A stretch of DNA of 45,151 nucleotides from Acidobacteriota bacterium (GTDB lineage Bacteria > Acidobacteriota > Thermoanaerobaculia > Multivoradales > JAHEKO01): contig JADFQD010000009.1 in assembly GCA_022561975.1 (NCBI GenBank), positions 1 through 45,151 of the forward strand. The letters are read 5' to 3'. Positions 31,766 through 41,566 of the stretch are shown here, one piece after another. Under the pieces are notes generated by a model that was not told the DNA's origin, did no database searches, and was given only the letters and a program-made list of their open reading frames with translations. Position numbers and translations under genes: made by a program. The first letter of the stretch is position 1. Every line of letters starts with the position of its first letter.

Positions 31766-33805
31766 TCAAAGAACCTCAGACGGGTGTGACTCCGGTTTGG
31801 GTTCCGCCCGGGGCGACTCCCTGTACTGAAGCTCGAGCGCGTGGAGAAGACGGGACGCCACGGGCGGCTCGAACGTCCGGGTGCTCCAGCGATCGGCGTC
31901 GACCACCTCGTAGACGACCACGTCACCGAGGCCCTTGAGTCGAGCGTCGCCGAGTTGCCGAACACCCATGGCTACACAGCCGGCGCCGTCATCGACTTCG
32001 CAAACGACGTAACTGACGTGGTCCTCCCGGTGCGAGCCCGTGACCCGAATCAGGTCCTCGTTGTCCGAAACCTCGGTGATGAAGGGAATCGTGGCGACGA
32101 TGCCTTCGTTGAGTAGTACGCCGGAAGCGTTGATCGAGGCATGAAACTTCCCCTGCCTCAGGGGACTGTCGGGTCGGTATGACTCTCGCGTGGTCAAGGG
32201 CGCAAAGAACTTATCGACTTCGGGCGCCGAGTAGCCGGCATTCATCAGCAGCGCTTTGGTGTCCTCGAGATCATGGGTGGATTTGCCGCTCACCAGCCGG
32301 GTCAGTTCGACGATTCCGTGGCCGAAAAACTCGTAGCGGCGGCGGGACCCGGTACCTTGAATCGGCAGCAGTCGGTACGGACCGTAGTTGAGCGCGATGC
32401 GCAAGCCGCGGTCGAAAGGAAAATCCTCTTCGAGCGCCTGGCGGTAGAAGCGCTGTAGTCGTACCGCAGCAGCGAGCAGAAGAGTCGGATGGCGGCCCGA
32501 GTAAAGCGCACCGTCGCCCAGATATTTCTCCAACTGGAGCTTGTGTGCCAATGCGAGTTTGTCGACTCGGCTCTGAAAACCAAAGATCTGCCGAAAGGAG
32601 GTGTCTTGCTCGGCGTCTCCTCCGCGCCGAATCATCGAGATGATGGCGGAGAAGTCGGTGATGTCATAGATGAGACCGAAACGTCTCACCAATGGATCGA
32701 CCACCCAGGACGACAAGAAGTCCATGGGCCGAGTCGTGTACGAGAGAACCACCTCCTTGGTGGGCGAGCGGCGCCCACGAAGTGTCGCCGCCGGGCAGTG
32801 GAGGCTGCCGTCTCGCTTCACGACGGGGACGACAAAGCGCCGCAATGCAGCGAGAATTTCGAACTCTTTGAGGCGAAGCAGAAGGCTCTCCCAGACATCG
32901 ACCTGTGTTGGGCTAAAGCACCTCTTGGCGTTGTAGCGGGGTTGCTCAGAAAGGAAACGCACGTAGCCGGAACGGATCAGAAGATTCCAGGGATTGGATA
33001 ACTCTCCCAGACCGAGGAAGCTCTGGACCATTTTGCGTAGCTCGTGATTCTGCTCGAGCTGCTCGGTACTCCAGGCCGACACCGCCTCGAATCGAGTTCT
33101 AAAATCAGTGGCATCAAACCCGAGATAGCCCTCGAGATAGTCGGATAGCTCGCGCAGGTCAGGACTGATGTGATCCTCGGTGAAGATAAGAATGTTGTCG
33201 CGCATGCGTTCCAAGACCCTGGGAAACAGGCTCTCCTCGGGTTCGTCGAGTTCTTCCGAAACCCGCTGGGCGATGTCGTAGTTCTCTTCGAGTATGCGAT
33301 CGAGAAGGCGGCTGAAGATGTGGTACTTGATCTTCGAGCCGTACCTCTTACCGATTTGGGAATCGATCTCCAACAGGCGCCGGGGAACCTCCTTGAGCAC
33401 GCGCGAAATAGCTATCGAGTGGTGGAGCCAGAAAATACTCTCGTAGCCGCGACCAAAACTCGAGCGAGTCGAGTTGAATACTGCCTGACAGAGGACTTCT
33501 CTGTAGCCGTCCCAGGCCACTTTCCGCTCGCTCAAGGCGAGCTCTTCGCCCTTGACCCTGGCGGCTTCGACTTCCATCTCGGATCGCACGACTCGCTCCA
33601 GCTGGAAGCGAAGCTCCTTGCCGCTTCGAGTCTGAAGCACGGGGAAGCCGATGATCGGAGTTGCCTCCTCGTCCTCTAGAAAAATTCGCTGAGGGACGGG
33701 CAGATCGCCGACTTCTTCTCCGAGGGTAAGCCGGAAATCGTCGGGTCCGGGCAGCAAGAAGATCCGGCTGCCGAGGAAAAGGCGCTCGAATCTGGTCGTG
33801 CTCAT
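31766..33805 (-). CDS. Divergent class III nucleotide-cyclase-like protein
   Basis: The 679-residue protein has no recognisable domain in its first 370 residues beyond helical segments. From about 378 it follows the class III adenylate/guanylate cyclase pattern: LIYDITDFSAIISMI gives the two metal-site positions Asp381 and Asp384. KYLGDGALYSG (Gly-Asp431-Gly) is the second metal Asp, and AAAVRLQRFYRQAL then RIALNYGPYRLLPI follow as in cyclases. The usual Lys and Asp/Cys base-recognition residues cannot be placed with certainty. A further beta-rich domain ends the protein (about 560-660). No signal peptide or membrane helix is seen. Product and activity are unknown. It is divergent from the aminopeptidase gene. 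Confidence 0.75.
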   Translation of the reverse strand: MSTTRFERLFLGSRIFLLPGPDDFRLTLGEEVGDLPVPQRIFLEDEEATPIIGFPVLQTRSGKELRFQLERVVRSEMEVEAARVKGEELALSERKVAWDGYREVLCQAVFNSTRSSFGRGYESIFWLHHSIAISRVLKEVPRRLLEIDSQIGKRYGSKIKYHIFSRLLDRILEENYDIAQRVSEELDEPEESLFPRVLERMRDNILIFTEDHISPDLRELSDYLEGYLGFDATDFRTRFEAVSAWSTEQLEQNHELRKMVQSFLGLGELSNPWNLLIRSGYVRFLSEQPRYNAKRCFSPTQVDVWESLLLRLKEFEILAALRRFVVPVVKRDGSLHCPAATLRGRRSPTKEVVLSYTTRPMDFLSSWVVDPLVRRFGLIYDITDFSAIISMIRRGGDAEQDTSFRQIFGFQSRVDKLALAHKLQLEKYLGDGALYSGRHPTLLLAAAVRLQRFYRQALEEDFPFDRGLRIALNYGPYRLLPIQGTGSRRRYEFFGHGIVELTRLVSGKSTHDLEDTKALLMNAGYSAPEVDKFFAPLTTRESYRPDSPLRQGKFHASINASGVLLNEGIVATIPFITEVSDNEDLIRVTGSHREDHVSYVVCEVDDGAGCVAMGVRQLGDARLKGLGDVVVYEVVDADRWSTRTFEPPVASRLLHALELQYRESPRAEPKPESHPSEVL

Positions 33806-33953
33806 CGGATTCTCGGCCGACTCTATAACGCCATGGAACAGTTCCGGTGCCGGAGGACATCGGACGCCTCCGAACCGCCGGCATCAGGGCTTCTCAGGTT
33901 CGCGCCGCAGGCTGGTAAACTTCTGTCCAATTGACCAGGAGGAGTGGCGAGCG

Positions 33954-35423
33954 ATGGGCAGAATCAGCAAACTAAGAATCGTCGGTCGAAAGGACAACCG
34001 GGCTGACTTCTTCGCCGTCCCGTGTTTCGAGCGGGGCCGGCCGGAGACCGAGAACTTGCCAACTGCGATAGTCAGAGCTGCCGGAATCGCTGCGTCCCGG
34101 CGCGGCTTCACGGCGAAGGCCGGCCAAAGCTCCCAGGCGCGAGGCACGGCGGATAGAGCGCCGGCCGTGGTTGTCTATGGCCTGGGCAGGCCCAAATCGC
34201 TCGGCCGGGCGGAGGTTGTCAAATACGCGACCGAGGCGATTGCCGAAGCGGCTCGCAACGGTTTTAGGAACCCGGCCGTTCGCCTGCCGGATCATGCGGT
34301 GGTGACCGGTGGCGACGCGGCCGAGGCGCTGCTTCGGGCGATCGCGTTGACCGGCTACCGATTCGAAGATTTCCGGTCGCGGCCGAAGCGGGCGCCCGCT
34401 CGTACGGTAAGGGTAGCGGTGGCGCTCCGCCAGCAAGAGGTATATCGATCCATGGTCCCCAGAGCCGTCGCTACCGCCGAAGGGGCGGTGCTCGCTCGCA
34501 ACCTTGCCAACACGCCGCCCAATGAAGCGTATCCGGAGTCGATGGCGGAACGCGCGAGAGAGATGGCAGGAAAGCGCGGGATCAAGGTCGAGGTACTCGG
34601 GCCGAAGGAGTTGGAGAAGAAGGGTATGGGAGGCATCTTGGCTGTCGGTCGCGGCTCGCGAAAGTCGCCCCGATTGGTGATGCTCGAGTGGGGAGACGGC
34701 AGCGAGCGGATTTCCCTGGTCGGCAAGGGAGTTACCTTCGATACCGGAGGTATTTCGATCAAACCTGCGGCGGCGATGGACGAGATGAAGTTCGACAAGT
34801 CCGGCGCATGCACGGTGCTGGGCATCGCGGACGCTGCCGCCGCTCTCGACTTGCCTTACAGATTCCGCGCCTACGTGGCATTGGCCGAGAATATGCCGGA
34901 CGGCGATGCCTATCGGCCCGGCGACATCGTACGATGCTACGGCGGCAAAACGGTCGAGATCCTGAACACGGATGCCGAGGGCAGAATGCTTCTCGCGGAC
35001 GCTCTGGCGCTGGCGAGCGAAGACGGCGCCGACACGATTCTGGACTACGCCACGCTGACCGGCGCTTGCGTGGTCGCGCTCGGGCACTCCGGCGCCGGGC
35101 TCTTCAGCCACAACGACGAACTCGCCCGAGAGTTGCTCGAGGCGGCCGCTGGTGCCGGCGAGAGGCTTTGGCGTTTGCCGCTGTGGCAGGAGTTCACCGA
35201 ACAGATCAAGGGCGCTCACGGTGATCTTTCCAACAGCGGCGGGCGCTGGGGAGGCGCGTCGACGGCCGCCGCGTTCCTTTCGGAGTTCGTGAGCACCCCG
35301 CGTTGGGCGCATCTCGACATCGCGGGCCCGGCGTACGTCGGACGCTCCGATAAGGGAACATTCGGTTCGACCGGATATGGAGTCGCCTTGACGATTGCTT
35401 GGCTCGAGCGCCGTGCCGGCTGA
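33954..35423 (+). CDS. pepA: Leucyl aminopeptidase (M17 family, cytosol aminopeptidase)
   Basis: The ATG at 33954 lies behind CCAGGAGGAG (489 residues). The N-terminal half is the poorly conserved macro-like domain. The catalytic half has LARNLANTPPNEAYPESMAE, the metal-binding VGKGVTFDTGGISIKP, MKFDKSGACTVLG and the M17 signature NTDAEGRMLLADAL (residues 338 on). DYATLTGACVVALG and the HLDIAGPAYVG end follow. It removes N-terminal residues from peptides using two metal ions. The two oligopeptide-ABC ATPase genes overlap or follow it directly, which fits a peptide uptake and degradation operon. Confidence 0.95.
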   Translation: MGRISKLRIVGRKDNRADFFAVPCFERGRPETENLPTAIVRAAGIAASRRGFTAKAGQSSQARGTADRAPAVVVYGLGRPKSLGRAEVVKYATEAIAEAARNGFRNPAVRLPDHAVVTGGDAAEALLRAIALTGYRFEDFRSRPKRAPARTVRVAVALRQQEVYRSMVPRAVATAEGAVLARNLANTPPNEAYPESMAERAREMAGKRGIKVEVLGPKELEKKGMGGILAVGRGSRKSPRLVMLEWGDGSERISLVGKGVTFDTGGISIKPAAAMDEMKFDKSGACTVLGIADAAAALDLPYRFRAYVALAENMPDGDAYRPGDIVRCYGGKTVEILNTDAEGRMLLADALALASEDGADTILDYATLTGACVVALGHSGAGLFSHNDELARELLEAAAGAGERLWRLPLWQEFTEQIKGAHGDLSNSGGRWGGASTAAAFLSEFVSTPRWAHLDIAGPAYVGRSDKGTFGSTGYGVALTIAWLERRAG

Positions 35424-36489
35424 GATCGGAACGCAGTCCGCGGTTCCGACGCCGCTTCCAACGAAGCGCGCCGATCCGCTGCTCGTGGTCGAAGACTTGA
35501 CGATCACGTTCCCGAGTGCGGACGGAGCGGCCGCGGTGGTGCGAGGTGTCTCGTTCGAGATCGCCGCGGGCGAGTTCGTCGGGCTGGTGGGGGAGTCCGG
35601 CTCGGGCAAGACCATCACCGCCTTGGCGCTGCTTCGGCTGGTGCCGGCGCCGGGTCGGATCGAGAGCGGCCGGATTCGACTCGCCGGTCTCGACTTGATG
35701 GCGCTATCGGAGGCGGAAATGTGCCGCATCCGGGGAGCACGGATAGGAATGATCTTTCAGGAGCCGATGACCGCGCTCAATCCGGTGTTCACGATCGGCT
35801 TTCAAATTTGCGAGGCGATCCGGGCTCACAGCAACCTGACGCGCCGGCAGGCGCGCCGTGAGGCGGAGAGATTGCTCGAGATGGTGGCGATGCCGGAATC
35901 TCGCCGGCGGCTCAAGGACTATCCCCATCAACTCTCCGGCGGCCAGCGTCAGCGAGTCATGATCGCGATCGCGCTGGCTTCGAAACCCGACCTCCTGCTC
36001 GCCGATGAGCCGACGACGGCGCTCGACGTAACCGTGCAGGCACAGATTCTGGAGCTACTCGAGCGGCTGAGACAGGACCTTGGTCTCGCTGTGCTGCTTA
36101 TCACCCACGACCTCGCGGTGGTCGCCGAGACCTGCGATCGGGTGGTGGTCATGTACGCCGGCGACATAGTCGAAGAGGCGGGCGTCCACGCCCTGTTCGG
36201 CGCCCCGGCGCATCCGTATACACGTGGCCTACTGTCCGCGTTGCCTCGCATCGCCGAGCGCCATGTCGAGATGGGTGAGGCGGCGGAAGCGGCCGAATCG
36301 GACAAATCGGGTCGTGGTCGGCTCACCGCGATTCCGGGACAGGTGCCGGACGTTTCGAATCGCCCGACCGGTTGCTCTTTCCACCCACGGTGTGGCGACG
36401 TCATGGCTCGGTGTCGCCACCAGGAACCGGGAGACTTTGCCGCAGGCGATGGGCGCCGGGTTCGCTGCTTTCTCTACGACAGAATCTAA
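35413..36489 (+). CDS. Oligopeptide/dipeptide ABC transporter ATPase, DppD/OppD type
   Basis: The start is GTG at 35413, overlapping the aminopeptidase stop by 11 bases; a TTG at 35395 is the alternative. The protein (about 358 residues) has [12 protein letters not shown], Walker [14 protein letters not shown] near residue 60 and the Q-loop [12 protein letters not shown]. The ABC signature is [15 protein letters not shown], and Walker B with D-loop is [18 protein letters not shown]. The H-loop is [10 protein letters not shown]. The C-terminal oligopeptide/dipeptide region has [12 protein letters not shown] and a Cys-containing [14 protein letters not shown], as in OppD/DppD where it can hold an Fe-S cluster. 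It pairs with the next gene. No permease or binding protein lies in the window. Confidence 0.93.
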   Translation: MPAEIGTQSAVPTPLPTKRADPLLVVEDLTITFPSADGAAAVVRGVSFEIAAGEFVGLVGESGSGKTITALALLRLVPAPGRIESGRIRLAGLDLMALSEAEMCRIRGARIGMIFQEPMTALNPVFTIGFQICEAIRAHSNLTRRQARREAERLLEMVAMPESRRRLKDYPHQLSGGQRQRVMIAIALASKPDLLLADEPTTALDVTVQAQILELLERLRQDLGLAVLLITHDLAVVAETCDRVVVMYAGDIVEEAGVHALFGAPAHPYTRGLLSALPRIAERHVEMGEAAEAAESDKSGRGRLTAIPGQVPDVSNRPTGCSFHPRCGDVMARCRHQEPGDFAAGDGRRVRCFLYDRI

Positions 36490-36498
36490 TGGAGAGGT

Positions 36499-37500
36499 GT
36501 GACCGAGAACTCTGACAGGGCAGGCCCGCTGGTCGAGGCGCGAGCGCTGAGCAAGTCATTCCCGGTGAGGCGTGGCGTCTTGCAGCGCACCGTAGCCGAG
36601 GTCCAGGCGCTTCGTGGCGTCGACCTGAAGATCGAGCAAGGCGAGACCTATGCGCTGGTGGGCGAGTCCGGAAGCGGTAAGACCACGCTGGGCCGCTGCT
36701 TGATTCGCCTGATCGAGCCGACCTCGGGTCAGGTTTTTTTTGCAGGAGAGGAACTTACGGGGATGGCGTCCGGTGAGCTGAGGCGCCGCCGCCGCCGCTT
36801 CCAGATGGTCTTTCAGGATCCTTATGGATCGCTCAATCCACGGATGAGAGTCGGCAAGATACTGGCCGAGCCCCTCGCCATCCACAAAATCGTCGACAGG
36901 GCCGCGCGCGAGGACGAGGTCGACCGCTTGCTCGAAGCCGTCGGCTTGCCCTCGTCGGTCAAGCGCCGCTACCCCCATGAGTTCTCGGGCGGGCAGCGGC
37001 AACGCATCGGTATCGCCCGAGCCCTGGCTCCGCGCCCCGACTTCATAGTCGCCGACGAGCCGGTGTCGGCTCTGGATGTTTCGGTTCAGGCACAGATCGT
37101 AAACCTCCTCAAGGACCTTCAAGAGAGCCTGAATCTCGCGCTTCTGTTCATTGCCCACGATCTCGCCGTGGTTTCCGAAACTTCGGATCGCGTCGGGGTG
37201 ATGTATCTGGGGCGCCTGGTAGAGGAGGGCCCGACGGCGAGCGTTTTCGGCAATCCGCAGCACCCGTATACGGTCAGTCTGCTGTCGGCGGTCCCGGTTC
37301 CGGATCCGGAAACCAAGCGGCGGCGGATTATTCTCCCCGGTGAGCCGCCCAGCCCAAGCGACCCGCCGCCCGGATGTCCATTTCACACTCGATGTCCGAT
37401 CGCGGAGGAGCGTTGCCGCAGCGAGGAGCCCCCACTTGCGATGACGCCGGCCGGTCATGCGGCGGCGTGCCATTTCCCCGGCAGCTTGGCGGCTTGCTGA
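36499..37500 (+). CDS. Oligopeptide/dipeptide ABC transporter ATPase, DppF/OppF type
   Basis: It starts at GTG 36499 behind TGGAGAGG, nine bases after the previous stop (333 residues). [18 protein letters not shown] opens the protein, with Walker [15 protein letters not shown] near residue 55. The Q-loop is [14 protein letters not shown], the signature [15 protein letters not shown], and Walker [19 protein letters not shown]. The H-loop is [10 protein letters not shown]. The OppF-type C-terminus has [16 protein letters not shown] and [14 protein letters not shown]. Together with the upstream ATPase it forms the usual heterodimer that drives peptide import. The pore and the substrate-binding lipoprotein must be encoded elsewhere. 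A candidate terminator follows at 37533-37560. Confidence 0.94.
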   Translation: MTENSDRAGPLVEARALSKSFPVRRGVLQRTVAEVQALRGVDLKIEQGETYALVGESGSGKTTLGRCLIRLIEPTSGQVFFAGEELTGMASGELRRRRRRFQMVFQDPYGSLNPRMRVGKILAEPLAIHKIVDRAAREDEVDRLLEAVGLPSSVKRRYPHEFSGGQRQRIGIARALAPRPDFIVADEPVSALDVSVQAQIVNLLKDLQESLNLALLFIAHDLAVVSETSDRVGVMYLGRLVEEGPTASVFGNPQHPYTVSLLSAVPVPDPETKRRRIILPGEPPSPSDPPPGCPFHTRCPIAEERCRSEEPPLAMTPAGHAAACHFPGSLAAC

Positions 37501-37532
37501 AAAACCCTAATAGGTCGCGCGATAAGGTCTTG

Positions 37533-37560
37533 CAGTGCGATCGCCGCACTGGAACCTTTT
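37533..37560 (+). terminator. Candidate terminator after the peptide-ABC genes
   Basis: A perfect 7-bp stem (CAGTGCG / CGCACTG, loop ATCGC) is followed by GGAACCTTTT, a short T run. A second perfect hairpin (GACGAAC-GCTG-GTTCGTC, 37588-37605) lies nearby with six T residues beyond it on the minus strand. Confidence 0.5.
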
Positions 37561-37650
37561 GAACCGTACTACGTACGAAAAAACAGCGACGAACGCTGGT
37601 TCGTCTCTGGATTTGATCGCATAATCCAAGTGTAGGAGAGGAACCAAGGA

Positions 37651-39306
37651 ATGAACATAATCAGCAGTCCATCGGGCACCGCACACCGGTTTCCGAGTGT
37701 TTCCGCATTCGGTCTCGTTTTGGTAATCGCAGTGGCGGCCATCGCGAGCGCGGCCTCTGTGGCTACGGCGGTTACCGTCAGCCGGGAGGTGATGCCGACC
37801 GCCGGCACCCCGAACCTTCGCATCGAAGACGGCAAGCTGCGTCTGACGCTCGACGAGGCCCGCGAGTTGGCGCTCCAGCGCAATCTCTCGCTGGTCGTCG
37901 AGCGGTTCCGTCAGGTGGAGTCGGTGCTAGGCCTGCGGCAGAGCTTGGGAATCTACGATCCGAACCTCACGGCCGATGTGGGTGCGTTCGACGAGACCCA
38001 GCCCTCCGTGTCTTTTCTCGACGGCGCCGACGTGCGGGTCAATGAGGGCCAGAACTGGAACTTCGGAATCGGCCGCTTGTTCTCGAGCGGCGGCACGGGC
38101 AGCGTGTCCTGGAACAACCAGCGCTCGACCAGCAACTCGAGCTTCGCGAATCTCAACCCGAGCTACCGGGTGGATTTCGACCTCAGCTTCCGCCAACCGC
38201 TGTTGCGGGATTTCGGCAAAATGAACACGGAGCGCTTCATCCGAATCGCCCGTACCAACGTCAATATCAGCCGTGAGAGTTTCGAGGCGCAGGTCGTCGC
38301 GACTCTGCAGAGCGTGGAGGACGCGTACTGGAACCTGGTCGAGGCGGAGGCGCAGCTGGGAGTGGCCGAAGAGAGCCTGGCGCTCGCCGAGCAACTTCAC
38401 GGGCAGAATCGGATTCGAGTCGAGGTCGGCACCCTGGCTCCCCTCGAGTTGGTGCAGAGCGAGGCCGGTATCGCGATCCGCCAGGAGGAGATCATTCGTG
38501 CTCGGGGCCTGGTCGGCGACTCGGAGGACGTCTTACGCCAGTTGATGAATCTGAGGGAGGTCGAGCTCTGGTCGCTGAAACTGGCTCTCGAGACCGACCC
38601 CGAGCGTGAAGAGGTCAAGATTGATGTCGACGCAGCGATCGCGATCGCTCTGGCCGAAAGGCCCGAATTGCGCAGCAAGCGGATGTCCCAGAGCGACCTG
38701 AACCAGGATCTTGGGTACTTCCAGAATCAGAAACTGCCGCGGCTGGACCTCCGAGTCGTTTACGGCGTCAATGGTCTCGGCGGAGATCTTCGGGAGACCA
38801 ACTTCTTTACCGGAGAGCTTGTTCGCGAGGCCCCGGGCGGTTATTCGGATGCTCTCGATCAAGCGTCTCGTGCGAACTTTCTAGGCTGGAGTGCCGGGGT
38901 CAACGTGGCCTATTCAATCTTCAACAGAGAGGCCAAAGCTCGGCTGGCGCTTGCCGAGGCAGGCTTCGAGCGCGGCGAGATGGAACTCGAGGACCTTGAG
39001 CTGGCGATCACGACATCGGTGCGCCGCATCGCCCGCTTCGTGGACACCGCCAGGCAGGGACTCGAGTCGGCTCGGGTCTCGAGCCGACTGGCCGAGAAGA
39101 ACCTCGATGCAGAGCAGAAGCGCTACCAGAACGGCATGTCGACCAGTTTTCAGGTGCTGGAGGTCCAGGAGGATCTGACGGCCGCCCGCAGTCGTGAGGT
39201 CGCGGCGGTGACCGGCTATCGCAAGGCGCTGGTGCAGTACTATCGGTCTATAGGTCGTCTGGCGGAGGAAAGCGGCGTCGAGATCGCCGATCCGGATCCG
39301 GCCTAG
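37651..39306 (+). CDS. TolC-family outer-membrane efflux protein
   Basis: The 551-residue protein starts with a long export signal (VLVIAVAAIASAASVATAVTV). Two OEP repeats follow. In the first, LTLDEARELALQRNLSLVVER is followed by a beta region with FRQPLLRDFG near 190 and a long helix pair (SVEDAYWNLVEAEAQLGVAEE). In the second, DVDAAIAIALAERPELRSK is followed by QNQKLPRLDLRVVYGVNG, then a helix pair ending in VLEVQEDLTAARSREVAAV and YRKALVQYYRSIGRL. This is the trimeric outer-membrane channel of tripartite pumps or type I secretion. No adaptor or pump gene is adjacent, so the partner is not known. GTAGGAGAGG lies upstream of the ATG. Confidence 0.92.
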   Translation: MNIISSPSGTAHRFPSVSAFGLVLVIAVAAIASAASVATAVTVSREVMPTAGTPNLRIEDGKLRLTLDEARELALQRNLSLVVERFRQVESVLGLRQSLGIYDPNLTADVGAFDETQPSVSFLDGADVRVNEGQNWNFGIGRLFSSGGTGSVSWNNQRSTSNSSFANLNPSYRVDFDLSFRQPLLRDFGKMNTERFIRIARTNVNISRESFEAQVVATLQSVEDAYWNLVEAEAQLGVAEESLALAEQLHGQNRIRVEVGTLAPLELVQSEAGIAIRQEEIIRARGLVGDSEDVLRQLMNLREVELWSLKLALETDPEREEVKIDVDAAIAIALAERPELRSKRMSQSDLNQDLGYFQNQKLPRLDLRVVYGVNGLGGDLRETNFFTGELVREAPGGYSDALDQASRANFLGWSAGVNVAYSIFNREAKARLALAEAGFERGEMELEDLELAITTSVRRIARFVDTARQGLESARVSSRLAEKNLDAEQKRYQNGMSTSFQVLEVQEDLTAARSREVAAVTGYRKALVQYYRSIGRLAEESGVEIADPDPA

Positions 39307-39369
39307 CAGCTTGGCCGCCGGGAGCGTGACACGAGGAGGTCACGCTGATCCAGGCTAAACTCGTGCGTC

Positions 39370-39561
39370 GTGACCTCGCCGCTAAGAGCCTTGCCCCGTC
39401 ACCTCCTACTGGGCTCCGGGGCGCTTCTGGCGGCCCTCTGGTTGCTCGAGATCGGCGGTACCCTTGCTGGTCACGGCGTAGCGCGCGTGACGGCCGTCGT
39501 CTGCGCGCTGGCCCTGCTCGCGTTCCTGCTTGGGTCGGCTCGCAATCTCCTGGTTGCGTAG
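39370..39561 (+). CDS. Small two-helix membrane ORF, possibly the broken 5' part of the next gene
   Basis: A GTG at 39370 opens 63 codons ending in TAG (39559-39561). Two membrane helices are visible (LLLGSGALLAALWLLEIGG and VVCALALLAFLLGSA). The frame continues after the TAG without another break into the GT39-like gene. That gene then lacks a usable start before its own first helix. It can therefore be a separate small membrane protein or the front of an interrupted larger gene. Codon use is normal for the region. Confidence 0.45.
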   Translation: MTSPLRALPRHLLLGSGALLAALWLLEIGGTLAGHGVARVTAVVCALALLAFLLGSARNLLVA

Positions 39562-39609
39562 CGAGGGCCGGAGCGGACACGAGCACTCGCGCTCGTCGGT
39601 GTTCTCCTG

Positions 39610-41475
39610 GTGGCGTTCGTGCTCCGGTTCGTGGGGCTCGACTTCGAGCTGCTGGACCAGCCGATCGGAGACGAAGGCGTTTTCCATGCGATGTCCGAGC
39701 GGATCAACCGCGGTGATCCACTTCCCAAGACCTTCAACTACGGGCACCTGCTCTACTACGCGGGGGCCTTCGCGATCTGGTTCTACGACCTGTTTCCGGT
39801 AGCTGTCACACGGTTCCTGGAGATCTTCTACACCACCGTCGAGGGCTACGGGGTACAGCGAATCATCCTGAAGGGAGTGAACGCCCTGCTTTCGACCCTG
39901 GCCGCGGGCGCCGTCTTCGGTGCGGCGTATCGGGTCGCCGCTCAGACGGCGGAGCCTGCTCGGGGACCGCGGCCGCTGTCCGCCGCGGTCTTTGCCTCCG
40001 CATTGATCGTCTTCTCGCCGATCTACAACAGCGTAGCTCATGAGCTGATCGCTGACGTGCCGGCCGCCGCATTCGCGGCCTTCACACTGTACTTTGTGTC
40101 GCGGCTGCTCGAGCGGGAAGCGTTGAGCGACTACCTTTTCGCCGGCATAGCGTCGGGGCTCGCGGCGGCCAGCAAGTACCCCGGCGGCGTGGTGGCGATC
40201 GCGATCTTCGCAATCTGGCTGTACTGGCGGATCCGGCTTCGTAGATGGTCATGGAACCTGCTGTGGGCGGCCTCGGCCTCTATAGCCGCAATGGTCGCCG
40301 CGATGCCCGCTCTCCTGGTGCATACCAAAACGGCCTTTCGGGGCGAGGGCTTGGACGTGTTTTTCGGATTTCGCCAATACGCTCGCGGTGGGTGGCTCGG
40401 AGTCCAACCCGATAGCAGTGTCCTCTGGTATGGGAGCGAGCTGCTCTCCAGCTTCGGGTGGCCGGCGCTCGCGCTCGGGGTTGCCGGGGTCGCCCTGCTG
40501 GCTCAGGATCAGCGCCGGCGTTGGCTGCTCATCGGTGTGTTTCCGGCAGCCTACCTGACCTTGATCTTCTCGATGACCATGGTCGTGCGTCGGAATCTCC
40601 AAGCGGCCCTTCCGGGGCTGGCTATTCTCGTTGGGGTCGGCGTCGCGGCGGCCGTGAGTAGGGCGGGGAAGCGCAAGATCGCCTGGGCAGCGGTTTCACT
40701 CGAGGCCCTCGCGCTGCCGATTTGGCGAACCACCTCTTGGACCCTCAGTCAGACTCGGCCGGGCACCCGGCAACTGGCGAAGGATTGGATCGAAGAGAAC
40801 ATTCCCGAAGGCGCTTCGCTGATTCGCGAGCGCTACACACCGAAGCCCGATGAGCAGCATCACGCCTTCATAAGCCGCCGCTTCGCCGCCTGGATCGATC
40901 CCGAAGAGATGATGTCCGGCGAGTGGGACTATCTGATCCTGGCGCGACCGGCCTACGCCCGTTTTGTCAACGCTCAGAGCTTGCGGCACGACTATCAGAG
41001 GGAATACAAGCGCCGGTACCTGGAGATGCTCCGATTCCCCAAGGTGGCCGAGTTCGCTCCGAGCGCCTTGACCTCGGGGCCGCTGCTGAGCATTCACCAC
41101 CTCCAGCCGGACAGGCCTCGCTATCTCGAGAAGCGGCTCTTTCTGCCCGACGAGGCAACTTTCATCTCCCATCCCGACTTGCGTCGGGACGGGCCGGGCA
41201 AGCCGCTGCAGTACACTTTTCGCTGGCAGTTCGCGGTCTTCAAGGACTTCTTCGCAGCGGGTACGTACCGAATCGAGCTCGGCATGAACCCCGCTCCCAA
41301 GGAAGGCTACTTCCACGTCATCGACCGCAACAATCGGGAGGTGGGCACCTACGACCTTCTCACCGACTTCACGGTCACTCTGCCAGCCGACGAGAAGTAC
41401 CTGCTGCGGGTGTTCATCGCGCCTCCGACGCGCCTCTATGGCGTGAGAGTCTCGCGTACCGACGTCGAGGAATAA
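39610..41475 (+). CDS. GT39-like (PMT/ArnT superfamily) membrane glycosyltransferase, 5' end uncertain
   Basis: The protein (621 residues from GTG 39610) has the layout of dolichyl/undecaprenyl-phosphate-sugar mannosyltransferases. A first helix ends VLRFVGLDFELL, and the catalytic acidic pair GDEGVFH lies just after it. NYGHLLYYAGAF follows, then eight or more helices with SPIYNSVAHELIADVPAA between them. About 250 residues of soluble periplasmic part follow (LAKDWIEENIPEGASLIRER on). The helix before the GDE pair begins about 12 residues upstream of the GTG (RALALVGVLLVAF), and no ATG, GTG or TTG lies between it and the in-frame TAG at 39559. The called start truncates that helix. Confidence 0.85.
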   Translation: MAFVLRFVGLDFELLDQPIGDEGVFHAMSERINRGDPLPKTFNYGHLLYYAGAFAIWFYDLFPVAVTRFLEIFYTTVEGYGVQRIILKGVNALLSTLAAGAVFGAAYRVAAQTAEPARGPRPLSAAVFASALIVFSPIYNSVAHELIADVPAAAFAAFTLYFVSRLLEREALSDYLFAGIASGLAAASKYPGGVVAIAIFAIWLYWRIRLRRWSWNLLWAASASIAAMVAAMPALLVHTKTAFRGEGLDVFFGFRQYARGGWLGVQPDSSVLWYGSELLSSFGWPALALGVAGVALLAQDQRRRWLLIGVFPAAYLTLIFSMTMVVRRNLQAALPGLAILVGVGVAAAVSRAGKRKIAWAAVSLEALALPIWRTTSWTLSQTRPGTRQLAKDWIEENIPEGASLIRERYTPKPDEQHHAFISRRFAAWIDPEEMMSGEWDYLILARPAYARFVNAQSLRHDYQREYKRRYLEMLRFPKVAEFAPSALTSGPLLSIHHLQPDRPRYLEKRLFLPDEATFISHPDLRRDGPGKPLQYTFRWQFAVFKDFFAAGTYRIELGMNPAPKEGYFHVIDRNNREVGTYDLLTDFTVTLPADEKYLLRVFIAPPTRLYGVRVSRTDVEE

Positions 41476-41566
41476 GCCTCCGAGAGGGGACCAATGAGCG
41501 AGCTCGCAGCGGCAGGCACGGCTCTTGCCTACGGCTATACTGACTATTGACTTCCAGAGGGCAAGT

